This document shows positions 11,281 to 21,944 of a DNA stretch of 64,000 bases, in pieces (position 1 is the stretch's first letter; every line of letters begins with the position of its first letter). This stretch comes from Talpa occidentalis. Its lineage: Eukaryota > Chordata > Mammalia > Eulipotyphla > Talpidae. The notes below the pieces were generated by a model. That model saw only the letters and a list, made by a program, of their open reading frames with translations. It ran no database searches and had not been told where the DNA came from. The stretch is taken from contig NW_023604295.1 of assembly GCF_014898055.3 (NCBI RefSeq), positions 141,328,676 to 141,392,675 of the forward strand, read 5' to 3'. The position numbers and the translations under genes are program-made.

Positions 11281-11650
11281 TTAAAATTAAGTTTGGAGGC
11301 GGCAAAACCTGCATCATAATGTTTATTTTCTTTAGCGTTTAAAAACCCCTTAGACTGATTTTTCTCTTGCATAATGTGAATTTCATCCCGCCATAGAATG
11401 AAGCCCACGGGCAGGGCTCACATTGGTTTCCTGTTATTGACGTTGCCTCGTTGTTCTCAGTGGTGTTCAGTATTGTCAGCAACTATAATAATGAGGCGAG
11501 CTCAGAGGGAAATGAGCAATAATCAGTAGCAAGCATGTTTGAGGGGATGCCTGAGACATGCTAATAACCTGGTTTAAAAACACCGAACATGTTCACGCCG
11601 CCTACATGGAAAATATTTTCAGCTACTGACATTCACCAACTCCTGTATTT
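11281..11650. promoter_or_regulatory. Candidate conserved non-coding element
   Basis: This block has no recognised repeat. It retains more CpGs than its surroundings (GGAGGCGGC, TTAGCGTTT, TCCCGCC, CACGGGC, TTGACGTTGCCTCG, GAGGCGAGC, CACCGAAC, TTCACGCCGCC). It also holds AT-rich cores such as ATAATAATGAGG and GCTAATAACC. Retained CpGs in an AT-rich, repeat-dense region are typical of constrained enhancers. No splice-bounded exon with codon structure is visible. Function is inferred. Confidence 0.45.
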
Positions 11651-12000
11651 CCATTATGTGCTACCCTCCTGCATTTTTGCATCAAATAATAACCTCTTTG
11701 TATTGCTGGGATTTTACCTCTCTATTTTGCGGAGCTGTGTGGCAATATTCTCAGCATACTAAGTCCTCTATGTTATGGGGTAGGTTTTTCCAAGCATTAG
11801 CAAGTAAAACAAGAAGAGCAGCCAGTATCCCTTCTACGACTCTTCTTTCTGGTGGGTCTCCTCTGATCATCTCTAATTTGTCAATTTTCTTCTTAAAACA
11901 TGCCATGTGGAGATACCATCAGACTCTACATGGGCATGACAAATGCAGAGTTGATGGAGAATCTTTTCTTGTTGTTTGTTTACTGAATATGATGAAGAAA
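11651..12000 (+). other. Open frame without recognised family
   Basis: A 115-codon open frame spans 11656-12003. It starts MCYPPAFLHQ and has no domain I recognise, no Kozak-like context I would rely on and no homologous repeat nearby. I regard it as a chance frame; an alignment to other mammals would settle it. Confidence 0.2.
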
Positions 12001-12310
12001 TGAAGACTGCTTAGGGCGCTGTTAACTTATTTCATAATCATATCTTGCTGGTATATGGAATCCATGGCCATTTTCAAGAGTTTAGTACAATCTAATCTCC
12101 AGGGACTGTCATAATCAACCTCATTGCTGAATGCATTGATCAGAGTTACCATGGCCGTGACCACGGCAACCGCGGAGGAGCAGGGAGTGTGAAAGGTCAG
12201 TTCCGAGCAACTGGGATTTCTCTCCTGGGGATTTTCTAGGACATATGCTGCTTAGCTTTTGTAACATGAATAGAAATATCAGAAAATTTATGCCATTATA
12301 TGCCATCCCA
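12001..12310. promoter_or_regulatory. Candidate conserved non-coding element (weak)
   Basis: A CpG-bearing core, CATGGCCGTGACCACGGC followed by AACCGCGGAGGAGCAGGG, lies at about 12150-12186. GCCGTG-AC-CACGGC is a short inverted repeat. The block is repeat-free and ends just before an AT-rich stretch. Constraint is suspected from CpG retention only. Confidence 0.3.
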
Positions 12311-12470
12311 ATAGAGAAGGACTCTAGGCTCAGGAATTCTACTTTAATCAGTTAGGTTGTGACTAGGTAATATAATAATTTGTCTCCCGTGAAACTTAAG
12401 AAAAATTCTAAATGGGCAGATATGAACAAGTCATGCATTGTTGGAATTCCAGAAAAAAAATATACCTTTG

Positions 12471-12652
12471 TGGAAAAAAAAAAAAATTGAGCAGCAGACC
12501 TCTCCTGTCTCGCCAGCTGCTCCCCTCAGCAGTGTTTTTCAGTCAGTCTGACTGTTCTGCTCCCCACTCTGTTTCTGGTGAATCCTCTCACCCCTCTGTA
12601 ATTTTGGCTTGCATCCCAGTTCGTATATGCATAAATAAATAAAATAAAAATC
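12471..12652 (+). mobile_element. SINE body, 5'-truncated, with odd 5' A-run
   Basis: The tRNA-like head is missing. The copy begins with an A-run (TGGAAAAAAAA... then TTGA) followed by CAGACCTCTCCTGTCTCGCC and the rest of the body to an ATAAATAAATAAAATAAAAATC tail. A possible duplication, tatacctttg at 12461 and atacctttat at 12661, would place the 5' A-run inside the insertion. Confidence 0.85.
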
Positions 12653-12947
12653 TTTTTAAAATACCTTTATTTAAAGAGTGGCATCAACTATAAATCAGAA
12701 GATAGTGTCAATGTGATTTATTCAGCTGTACAGAAATGTATCCCATGGAAAGGAGCTAAAATAGCAGGATCAATAGTACAGTATTGCGAGGACCCTAACA
12801 TTCCCCTCACTGCACCCTAATGCCTGTGTGTAGAAGAAGCACACCTATATCACTAACACACCCTATAGGATTTTTAGTGCAAACTGGATCTGGGGTGTAT
12901 TGAGGTTAGGTGGAATATTTTAGTACATTTCAAGATGAATTAAACTG

Positions 12948-13157
12948 AGGGTTCTCTGTGGGGGGCTATTTTTGTCCCCACGGGATGTTTGGCAATTCTG
13001 AAGACATTTTTGGTTGTCATTACAGGGAAAAACTATTGGTCTTGAGTAAGTAAAGACTTAGGTTGCTGCTGAACATCCTAGAATATACAGGGATGCCCCA
13101 TACCAAGAAAATCTCAAGCCCAAAATGTCAACAGTGCTGTGGTTGACAAACTAAGAG
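12948..13157 (+). mobile_element. MER5A (hAT-Charlie non-autonomous DNA transposon)
   Basis: Landmarks in order: GGGGCTATTTTTGTCCCCACG, GGGATGTTTGGCAATTCTG, AAGACATTTTTGGTTGTCAT, TTGCTGCTGAACATCCTAGA, ATACAGGGATGCCCC, CCCAAAATGTCAACAGTGC and GTTGACAAAC. These match the MER5A consensus closely, at near full length. Not coding. Confidence 0.88.
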
Positions 13158-13589
13158 AGAGACTCAAGTCCCCAGGTGGAGCATATTGAGCTGGCAAACC
13201 CTAGAGTTGTTTCAAAGGGCACCAGCTGACTCTGAAGCTCTTAGAACAGATCCTGTTGTGAGCCAGACTGTGTTCACACGGTAGTTGTACCACCCCTGAA
13301 TGGATGCTTCATTAACAAGACAGATTTTTATCTGAATGACTCTTATTTGGGTGGTTTACTGTTACTTAATTGATATTCACAGTTTTGTGTTTTCCCCCTT
13401 GATTGTCATAATGAGTTATGTTATTTCTGCCTCAAAATTCCTGCCAAGAATCCCCAAGACTAGCCAAAAACAAACAAGCAAAAAACCTTTTATCTAACTG
13501 GTGTAATAACTCCTAACTCCTCTGCCTCTGTCTCATAGTTCATCTTTTTATAGCTGTCAACATCATCTGTCCAAAAAAACAGCTCTCAC
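13158..13589. other. Sequence between old repeats, nothing recognised
   Basis: No gene or dispersed repeat was recognised. Confidence 0.4.
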
Positions 13590-14115
13590 CTTGTCACTCA
13601 TATGTTAGCAAAGCTTGGGTGGCTGCCCGTGGCAGTCAGGATGAAAAGAGTCATTCCCTTTAGTGTAACAGAGCAAATCTTGGGTAACCTGACCCTGCTC
13701 ACCTGCCCAAATGTAGCTCTTGTTCCTTTAGTCAGACCTTTCCACTCAATCAACACTGAGTTTCTTGAGTTCTCTGCACAAACCTCCCTGCCCCTCACCT
13801 TGGTGATTTTATTTCACCCCTCTGCTATGTTTACAGGTTTACTTTTCACCCTCTTCAACTCTCTAATTCCCACCTGGCTCATTTACCACTGCCTCCAGGA
13901 ACCCCTCTGTCATCTCTCCAGGTAGGTTGCTCCCTTAATAGCCTGTGTGTATTTCTGTCCTTGCACTACCCAGGTTGTTTAAAAGCAGCCTTTGTGTGTG
14001 CCTCTGGATTCCATGAGATTGTGACCCAAGGCCTATTCATTTTTGTGTTCCTTGACTCCGAAGCCAAGGACGCAGAAGATGCTTGTCTTGAGAATGAATG
14101 AGTGACTGAATTTGT
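13590..14115 (+). mobile_element. L2 3' region, sense
   Basis: The plus strand follows the L2 3' plan: GGCAGTCAGGATGAAAAGAG, CCTGACCCTGCTCACCTG, TTTCACCCCTCTGCTATG, CCTCCAGGAACCCCTC, GATTGTGACCCAAGG, then a terminal GAGAATGAATGAGTGACTG tail. A 107-codon plus-strand frame at 13602-13925 lies inside it and is a read-through of repeat, not a gene. Confidence 0.75.
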
Positions 14116-14429
14116 CCTTTTCCAGTTGCAACTGAATTGCATGGGTCCAAATGGAACAATTGCCCTCATTTATGTGCAGAGTAATTTTAGAATTAGTTCA
14201 GCTGCAATTTCTATGGGATGTCCATTAGACAAAGATTAGTCTTACTTTTTATTAACTTCTTGTTGGCACGAGTTCAGATTATTAAGCATACAAAATGTAA
14301 ATATGGGAAGATATGATTGATTTCTAATGTCTGGGGAATTCAGATATACCTCTGGTTCTAGACATGCCAGAGAGTACAGGAAACAAGGAATAATATTGGT
14401 AGTAGCAGCTAGCAACATGGGGCATCTGT

Positions 14430-14560
14430 CAAAAGGCAGGTGCTATGCTAACATAGGATTTTCTCATCTCATCTATGAAATAGAATTATAACTATTCTCA
14501 GTTTAAAAATTTCACATATGCAGGAGGAAACTGAGGCAAAGTGAAAATGCATAGCATTCC
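14430..14560 (-). mobile_element. MIR fragment, antisense
   Basis: AGGTGCTATGCTAACATAGG, TTCTCATCTCATCTATGAAAT and GGAGGAAACTGAGGCAAAGTG mirror the antisense MIR (pattern 'tttaatcctcacaac ... gatgaggaaactgaggcacag'). Confidence 0.7.
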
Positions 14561-14712
14561 CCAACATTATTCAGGCTCATATGAAGGATAAGACACCAAT
14601 TAGCTCAAGAGCTTCCAGTCTGGGCACAGTGTTTTTGGTGAATCTACAGACTGGAAAAATTATTCCCATACCTCTCCTTTTAAATCCCAAGCTTATTTCT
14701 AGCTAATTACTC

Positions 14713-14792
14713 TTTAGTGATGATTAAGTGAGTTAATACGCATAAAATACTAAGTACATAATAAAAGTTAGCTACCACAATTATTATTAAAT
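14713..14792 (+). mobile_element. MIR 3' end, sense
   Basis: GATGATTAAGTGAGTTAATAC, then AATACTAAGTACATAATAAAA, then GTTAGCTACCACAATTATTATT matches the MIR 3' end in sense orientation. It sits close to an antisense MIR, so two independent MIR insertions are likely. Confidence 0.72.
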
Positions 14793-14865
14793 ACTGAGAT
14801 AAAATAAGTATCCTAAATGAGTTTTTCATCATAAATTTAGAAAATAAGCTTCCCCCTTCTAAATA

Positions 14866-15132
14866 GATTTTTTAAAGATTTATTTATTTATGCATACAAG
14901 AACTGGGGTGTAGGCCAGAGGTGCAGGGGGTGAGAGGATTCACCAGAAACAGAGTGGGGAACAGATCAGGCAGACCTACTGAAATACACTGCTGAGGGGA
15001 GCAGCACGCAAGGCAGGGGAGGTCTGCTGCGCCATGTGGGTAGCTCCCTGGCTGGGGATCAAATTGTGCTTCAGTGGCTGCAGATAGCTTCATAGTGCTG
15101 AGACTGAACCCCTTACACTACCAGGGGGGCCC
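14866..15132 (-). mobile_element. tRNA-derived SINE, subfamily 1, antisense
   Basis: The plus strand starts TTTAAAGATTTATTTATTTATGC, the reversed tail. It ends in GCTGAGACTGAACCCCTTAC and CCAGGGGGGCCC, the reversed head. All body landmarks are present in reverse complement. The flanking duplication is imperfect and not clearly defined. Confidence 0.95.
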
Positions 15133-15999
15133 TCTAACTTAACAGATTTTAATAAAATGTAGTATGAACATTTTAAGAAGTACTATATAGTCAATCACAA
15201 TAACTATTATCCTTGGGAAATGGTGTTATCATAGAACATGAACTTATCTAAAGTATAGGATGTTGGCTTTGTCATTTGTCTAACTGAAAGAAAGAATAAT
15301 GAGTAGATTCAGAGATTGGTTATTTTAAGGCTGGAGGAAGTGTATGTACTAAGGGCCTAGAAAGTGTTTGGACGTGATGTAATGTGATTTCTGCAGAAGA
15401 TAGTGTTAGAATAAGGCTCTCCTCAAGGGCAGACATCCTAACTGGCAGCACCAGCACCCATATGTGCCATCCATAGGCAAGTTCTACGTCTAGGAGATAA
15501 TTGAGGGTCCATTTTTAAAACCGAAAATTCAAAAATTTCTATTTTTCCCTCTGGCTGCTGGGTAGGCATTTAGTTACCTTTTGGGGAAAATCATTCCTGC
15601 CTGTAGGCCACCATGACAATTCTTTTCCCTAAGTCCACCCTTCTCTGAAAACTTTGGAGAACTTTCCTAAATTGACAAGAAGGAAAAATCAGAAGCATCA
15701 CCTCCACCCTCTGGGCCTCCTAACCTCATTGTAGAAATCAGACCAAATGAGCTGAACATGTTCCTCAAGGAAGATATTGCTGCAGACACTATAGTGGGAG
15801 TGAAGAAATGGCAAGCCCATCATGTCAAGACAGGACTTTTTTGCAGGCTGACTTAGGGGTATAGGTGCATGCAAGAGCACAAAGCCGTGACCGTCACATC
15901 CATCAGAACACACAGGCTTCCTCTGTAAATGCATGAGCCTGCGGTGCAGACCCTCACAGAGCTCTGCCAGAGACGTCCTACCAAGTGTTACTCTCAGAG
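15133..15999. other. Unique sequence, nothing recognised
   Basis: No gene or dispersed repeat was recognised. A 78-codon minus-strand frame (15698-15934) has no recognised domain. Confidence 0.4.
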
Positions 16000-16430
16000 A
16001 GCTGCCTGGGAAAGCAGGCCCTAATCTGCATTTAACAGTAGAGCTATTACTCTCCCTTTAAGTGCAATTCTCATTGACCCTGATGACTGCCTAATTGACA
16101 GCAAAGTGGTTCAGCAAAGCTGACCTCTTCTTACCTGCGAAGAAAGTCTTGGGTAGAATTGATTGGAACACTTCACAGCTGCATTAGGCAGTGGTGTCCT
16201 TAACCGCTGCGGCTTAACTTGCCGGGGTCAGCGCCCGGCTTTCAGTGAAACATCCCATAATGAAATCAGATCACTCCTCCAGTAGGTCAGTAGCTCGTTT
16301 GCCATGCTCTCTCCTCTTTGCATTCGATTTCCAGCTTGACTTTTAAGATTATTATGCATCTTTAAATAATTGAATCTGAGACTTAGTATGTACTGTCTCG
16401 GTTGAAAGGACCACTTGGTCAATGGCTTGG
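16000..16430. promoter_or_regulatory. Candidate conserved non-coding element
   Basis: Repeat-free block with retained CpGs (TTACCTGCGAAG, TTAACCGCTGCGGC, TTGCCGGGGTCAGCGCCCGG, AGCTCGTTTGCC, CATTCGATTTCC). It also has AT-rich cores (CCTAATTGACAGC, AGATTATTATGCATC, TTTAAATAATTGAATC). A TGACAG (TALE-type) site adjoins CTAATT, and TATGCAT is an octamer-like site. These motifs are short and were found by eye. No coding exon is evident. Confidence 0.45.
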
Positions 16431-16505
16431 ACTTCTAGGATTAAAATATTGTTGCACTTAACTAAAAGAGAAAAAGCACCCCTAATCACTAGGCTACTTT
16501 TTTTG

Positions 16506-16522
16506 AAAAAAAAAAAAAAAAA
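16506..16522. repeat. Poly(A) run
   Basis: An uninterrupted A-run of about 17 bases with no recognised element attached. Confidence 0.9.
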
Positions 16523-16595
16523 GTTATATTGAAATTTTGAGTGACAACAACTAAACAATTCTACTAAACATGGTTTTAAAACAGCATACTGAGCA

Positions 16596-16847
16596 GGGCC
16601 TCCCTCGTGTCCTAGGGGACACCTCTACAGCGCTATCACCTCTACATCCTGAGTTCGATCCCCAGCCAGGTAGCTGACCCATGTATGGCCCAGCAGACCT
16701 CTCCTGTCTCGCCCACTGCTTCCCTCAGCAGTGTATTTCAGTGGATGCACCTGTTCTGCTCCCCACTCTGTTTCTGATGAATCTTCTTAGCCCCCTGCAC
16801 CTCTGGCTTACAACCCACTTCTTCTATGCAAATATTAAAAAAAAAAA
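16596..16847 (+). mobile_element. tRNA-derived SINE, subfamily 1 (diverged)
   Basis: Starts GGGCCTCCCTCGTG and ends at an interrupted A-rich tail (AATATTAAAAAAAAAAATT). The B box is readable (GAGTTCGATCCCCAG). The body landmarks are present with several substitutions. Confidence 0.93.
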
Positions 16848-17489
16848 TTAGAGATGGTGACTTACATAAAACACACCATACTTAAGTAAATGTATAAAGT
16901 ATTCTTAGTATCTTCTAAAATAGTGGTCACATTCACAGTTGTCCTGTAAGTAGCACTTTACAGTGGTCTGTTGGCATCATAATCTTCATTTGGTCTACAT
17001 GTGCCATTTGGATGTTTTTTTCTTAAGTCCTTTTTATTCTAAAGAAGTGTCCCTTCTCTTTTTTTCATGTCATTGACTTGTTGAAGAAACTGCAACAAGT
17101 TACACTGCAAAAATTTCACACGTTTTGAATTTGTGTTTGCTTCCTGGTAGTGTTAATTAACTTGTTTCTCTTTCTTGTATTTCCTACAAACTAAAAATCT
17201 GTTCTGTACTTCAGATTGAAATTAAAATCAACCTTTTCATCAGCAATGCCTTTCATTTTCTGAACAGAAGAATATTTTCATTATTAAATTCAGAAGCACT
17301 GTTATTAAAAATAGGTATGGTCACATGTACCTGTGGTGATGTCACCTTTACAATAATGATAATGAACAATAAAATGTATGTGTATGTAAATAAAAATGTT
17401 TCTCCTCTCGGTCTTTAGAGGGATAAGTTGGCTCTTAATTTTATGCCTATTTTTAGGGAAAAAAAAAGAAACATTTATATTTCATGCCG
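16848..17489. other. AT-rich sequence, nothing recognised
   Basis: No gene or dispersed repeat was recognised. Confidence 0.4.
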
Positions 17490-17660
17490 TTTATTCTTTC
17501 AACACCATTTATTTAGTTTCTACTTTGAGCTAAGAAGTGCTTACTGCTAAACATAAAAAGGCAAATAAGGTGATTCATAGCCACAAGGAAATTAAGTTTC
17601 CTATGGTATTTTTGGTTATAGAACTTGTCTACTAGTGACATAGAACAATGGCATGATATA
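17490..17660 (-). mobile_element. L2 3' end, antisense
   Basis: CCATTTATTTAGTTTCTACTT, GAGCTAAGAAGTGCTTACTG, CAAATAAGGTGATTCATAGCC and ACAAGGAAATTAAGTTTCC follow the antisense L2 3' end (pattern 'atttattgagtgcctactatgtgccag ... catggagcttac'). Confidence 0.55.
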
Positions 17661-17824
17661 CCATCTATAGTCTATAAAAAATGTAAAAAGGAACATTTTC
17701 AACATCCTTTACTACACTCCTAACAGTATGTTTGTTATGTAAACATGATAGTAAAATAATCAGAAGAAAAGTGAAAAAAAAAATTTGAATTAAGCCAACT
17801 CTGTGGCTGTGTTACATGAACCAC

Positions 17825-17900
17825 ATCTCTGACGTCTATCCTGGTTCCCGGAACACTGTATTAGTAAATACTTGTTGAGTGTATTATTGAATAAATTAAA
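17825..17900 (+). mobile_element. L2/MIR-type 3' end, sense (weak)
   Basis: GGTTCCCGGAACACTGTATTA followed by TAAATACTTGTTGAGTGTATT and ATTGAATAAATT resembles the terminal 'cctggcacatagtaggtgctcaataaatatttgttgaatgaat' motif of L2. Confidence 0.5.
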
Positions 17901-18424
17901 TTTATTTTAACTGTGCTGTAATACACATATATAATTTAAGAAAATATATAAGATAGACATATAATCTAAAATTTCTCATTCACTAAACTTTGTTATATAT
18001 TTGCATAAAATAACCAAAATCAGATAACTCAGTGCAAGAACTGCACTTCTAGTATAGAAAGCAGCATCAATATGGGCATTATCTTAAGAGTTTAAGTAGT
18101 AAGGAAATCTTCATCTGCAGCAATTTTCAGTTGAGAAACTTGCAGATAAGCCAAGTATACAGCTTTTTATCATTTCTAAATTTCTCACATATTTTAAAAT
18201 ATAAGAAAATGTGTGTTCATTTTCATCACCTATGTGAGTGTAAATTATATTTTATTGTGGTGTAGGCAGGATAAATGACAATCATTCATTTTGTATGGTA
18301 AGAAAAGCTTCCTGAAATATATTAAAGTATACATTCCTTAAAGAATAGATGCAGTATCAATGGGATGAATATTATAATATATTCAGGTGTTCATGGGTTT
18401 CTAGGAAATACCAGATGTCTTAAT
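17901..18424. other. AT-rich sequence, nothing recognised
   Basis: Strongly AT-rich with no recognised element. Confidence 0.4.
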
Positions 18425-18441
18425 TTAACCAGAACATGGGG

Positions 18442-18710
18442 CCTCCCTGGTGGCACGGGGCTTAAAGTCTCAGGGCTATCAAGCTATCCGCAGCCACTGC
18501 AGCATGAGTTCAATCCACAGCCAGGGACCTGACCTACATGGCACAGCAGACCTCTCCTGTCTCGCCCCCTACTCCCCTCAGCAGGATACTTGGGTCAATC
18601 TACCTGTTCTGCTCCCCACTCTGTGTCTGGTGGTTCCTCTTACCCCCCACACCTCTAGCCTACACCCCAGTTCATGTGTGCATAAATAAATAAAATAAAT
18701 CTTTTAAAAA
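18442..18710 (+). mobile_element. tRNA-derived SINE, subfamily 1
   Basis: Full-length copy (GGGGCCTCCCTGGTGGCACG to AATAAATCTTTTAAAAA). It is flanked by a 17-bp duplication with one mismatch: ttaaccagaacatgggg at 18425-18441 and ttaaacagaacatgggg at 18711-18727. A short plus-strand frame (18450-18689) is SINE read-through. Confidence 0.96.
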
Positions 18711-18769
18711 TTAAACAGAACATGGGGATCATGTAGATAGGTTTTAAATAATGTTTTATTTTATTTTTA

Positions 18770-19885
18770 AATTCTTATTAGTAGATTTTCTATACATTAT
18801 ATAAAAGTGTTCATTATAGTCATCACATTGTAAATTACATCCTTAGTGTGTATAACCAGAACAGAGTTTTTCTTTAATAATGTTTACTGAGGAAAAATTG
18901 GCAAAAGTAGGATTGTTGCATCTTAGGAGTTTATGGGTTCAAACCTCCACAAACGTGTATCTTCATACTATGCCCACTCCACTGCCCCAGTAACCCTCAC
19001 CCCACTCCGCCATGTCCTCTTCTGGATGCCTCCATTTTTCAGTCAAATATTAAGTTCATTATTGATTTGGTTTGCCTGACCCCTAGCTATATTTCTCTGT
19101 GTTTTACAGGAGAGGTGACTTGACTTTCTTCTGACTTTCTTCGCTCAACTTTATCCTCTTCAGTTCCATCCTTGTAGTCACAAATGACAAGAGTTTATCC
19201 TTTTTTTATAGTTGAGTAGTACAACATTTTTTAAAGATTTATTTATTGATGCATACAAGAGCTGGGGTACAGGCCAGAGGTGTGGGAGGTGAGAGGATTC
19301 ACCAGAGACAGAGTGGGGAACAGAACAGGCAGACCGAGAGAAGTACACTGCTGAGGGGAGCAGCAGGCGAGTCAGGAGAGGTCTGCTGCGCCACGTGAGT
19401 AGCTCCCTGGCCGGCCGGGGATCAAACTCCTGCTGCAGTGGCTGGCTATAGCTTGATAGCACTGTCCTTAACCCTTGCGCCACCAGGGAGGACCCTAGTA
19501 CAACATTTTTTTTCTGATCTACTCCTCTATCCTTGGAGACAGCTGTTTCTAGAACTTAGCTTTTGTTAATAGGGCTGCAATGAACACAGGAATACATGTA
19601 TACCTTTGAATTAGTGTGTTATTTGGGTAGATAGGAGTGGAATTGCTAGGTCATATGATTGGGTCTATATTTAACATTTTGAGGAGCCACCATGCTGTTT
19701 TCTACAAGGGCTGGACCAAATGTTCCTTTTTCTTCATATCTTCACCAGCACTTGTTTCTGGTCTTTTTTGATATGGACCATTGTCACAGGAGTGAGGTGG
19801 CATCTCATTGTGGTTTTGATTTGCGTGGCCCTGATGATATATAAATGACGATGAGCATTTTCTCATGAGCTCTTGGCCATGTAAT
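18770..19885 (-). mobile_element. L1 3' end, antisense, interrupted by a SINE
   Basis: Plus-strand text matches the reverse complement of an L1 3' untranslated region and ORF2 end. Landmarks are AGTGTTCATTATAGTCATCAC, AGGGCTGCAATGAACACAGG, GGAGTGGAATTGCTAGGTCA, CACCATGCTGTTTTCTAC, TCACCAGCACTTG, GGTGGCATCTCATTGTGG and TTTTGATTTGCGTGG. The copy is 5'-truncated and holds no intact frame. The SINE at 19233-19496 splits it, so the L1 is older than that SINE. Confidence 0.85.
19233..19496 (-). mobile_element. tRNA-derived SINE, subfamily 1, antisense, nested in L1
   Basis: Reversed tail TTAAAGATTTATTTATTGATG, reversed body, and reversed head CCTTAACCCTTGCGCCACCAG followed by GGAGGACC. It has a perfect 14-bp target-site duplication, agtacaacattttt, at 19218-19231 and 19497-19510. 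Because the duplication is of L1 sequence, this is a clean insertion into the older L1. Confidence 0.96.
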
Positions 19886-21944
19886 GAGATTTTAACTGTT
19901 TTTGGGATCATTCTGTGCAGCGTCCTAGATGTCCAAAGGAAGTAGATAATATGTGACTATTAAAAATTTCCAATAGGAGGACAGTATGTCTGACAGTGTG
20001 TCTAATGTTGGTGACCTTATCCAGAAGCAATTACAAACAAATCATGAAGGAGAGCAGGAAGCCTAGTTGAGGTGACCGTAATAATGATTTGCAACACTGC
20101 TGGTCATCTTTTGGAATTATTCAGTGCAGGATTTACAAACTAATGCTTACAGGGTTCCATAGCTCACAAGTAGCACCAGCTATTATCTCATGACCCTCAC
20201 CTTCAGGATACCTGTCACTGTTAGTTATCTTTTCAGCCTTGCCCTGAGCCGATGATTTTGCACTTGACATCTCTGTGCAGATTCAACCCGTATAAGTGTC
20301 TGCTGACTTACTGCACGATTCTCCAACCAAGGACAAGGGGTAGCTGAAATTTGCCCATAGTCCCCTCACCTTAGCCCTGACCTTGGCAGAGGACAACGAC
20401 AATGTTAGGAGGGAACATTTTTGTGACTCTATCCATGTCGCTGAATGAACCAGTTGTTTCACTCGCTTTACTCAGAAACTTCTCCATGTCCCCAGTGCTG
20501 GAGTTCTTTTAACTGTTATTTATTTATTAACACTATTTTGAGCCAGCATCATGGGCTAAATATTAATAAACAAATAAAAAAAATATGTTGTTCTATAGAA
20601 AGCCATGGCTACCAGCTTTGACCCCTGATTGAAAGATTTTCAGTCTAGGAGATGTATGAGGCATAGAAATAATGCAATTTGTGGAGAAACTGCTTAGAAA
20701 GTGAATGAGTCCATTTTGAAATATGTTGATAAGAGAGACAAGTGGAAATGGCATATAAGCCTTTGGAAATTTATTCAAAGCTCTGAGAGAGAGATAATAA
20801 CAAAGAGAAATATAGCTAAGTGTCCTAAGTATGGAGATTAGAGCTGTAGAATTGGATAAGAGAAAAAGCAAAGGAGAGCATATAAAGAGAAGAATATAAA
20901 TTTGTAGGACCCTTTTTGCTACTACCTAGTTCAGGAAAAGCAGAAATACTAGAAATTGGTAGGAGAAAATAAAGTAAGCAAAATGTTGGTTTCTGGTCAA
21001 GTTATTAAATGTTCACTAAATTCACACATCCAGATTTACATTTCTGCTGGTGTTATCATATTCAATCAATGTTCCTAGTGCTAAGAAAGGGAAGAAAATT
21101 ATAATAACAAGGTACCACACTTTTTCACGTTTTCAAATCTACACTGAAAATTTTACTTGGCTCTGGACTGTGATATTTGTTTTAAGCCAACCTTTGGCTC
21201 AAACTCAAATTGTTTCTTTAGTGTAGAAGTAAAATTTTAAAAAGCTGAAAGATATCTTTATAACAATACTTCTCTTATATGTCAAAAGTTGAGCATTTCA
21301 GAATATTTCAAGATTTATTAAGTCTTGAAATGTATTTAGATGCATGTTTTAATAAAACTGGAATATGAGTAAAACAGCTTAACTTGGGACTTCACAAGTG
21401 AAATATAGGAGATTCTTTTTGAACATTTCTTTAGCTATTTTAATAATCCACACAAACCAACCAACCAACCAAAGAATTTCAAAGGAAAAGTCACATTTTT
21501 CCCCTCCATTTTATGCTCTTAAGTACCTGAAAGAGAGTTTTAAAGACAAATGGATGGTTTTTATTCCCAGAAATAGCTACCGCTTTGCTTGCTTGTCCTC
21601 TTCTCTTCACTTATTATCATTTATTTTTACATTATTGTGTATTTTTAAACAATATTTGCTTCTCCCCACCCCCTCAGGTGTAGTCCCCATAGAGTTTCCT
21701 TCACCAATGCACCTGTGCACTATCACCTCAGTCCCCTGTGTCCCTCCCTCCCTCCCTCTGATCCCTCGCCTTCCTCCTGACTTTTAATCACTAGGGTGTA
21801 AGAAACATTATTTATTGATAGTGATTTTGAAACCATTGAAATTTCTAATGGTACACCAACACACAAACCCTGGTAAGAGTGCTAAGGAAAATGGTGATTT
21901 TAGTGGATTGTTTTACATTGTGCTGAGATGTCCTATAATTTATG
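19886..21944. other. Unique sequence, no gene recognised
   Basis: About 2 kb without a recognised dispersed repeat. It contains small simple repeats: CCAA units at about 21455-21472 and TCCC units at about 21737-21757. A 129-codon frame at 21398-21787 runs through both simple repeats and looks like chance. Minus-strand frames here have no domains. Confidence 0.4.

Noticed and set aside
13602..13925. 107-codon plus-strand frame
   Set aside because: It lies inside an L2 3' region.
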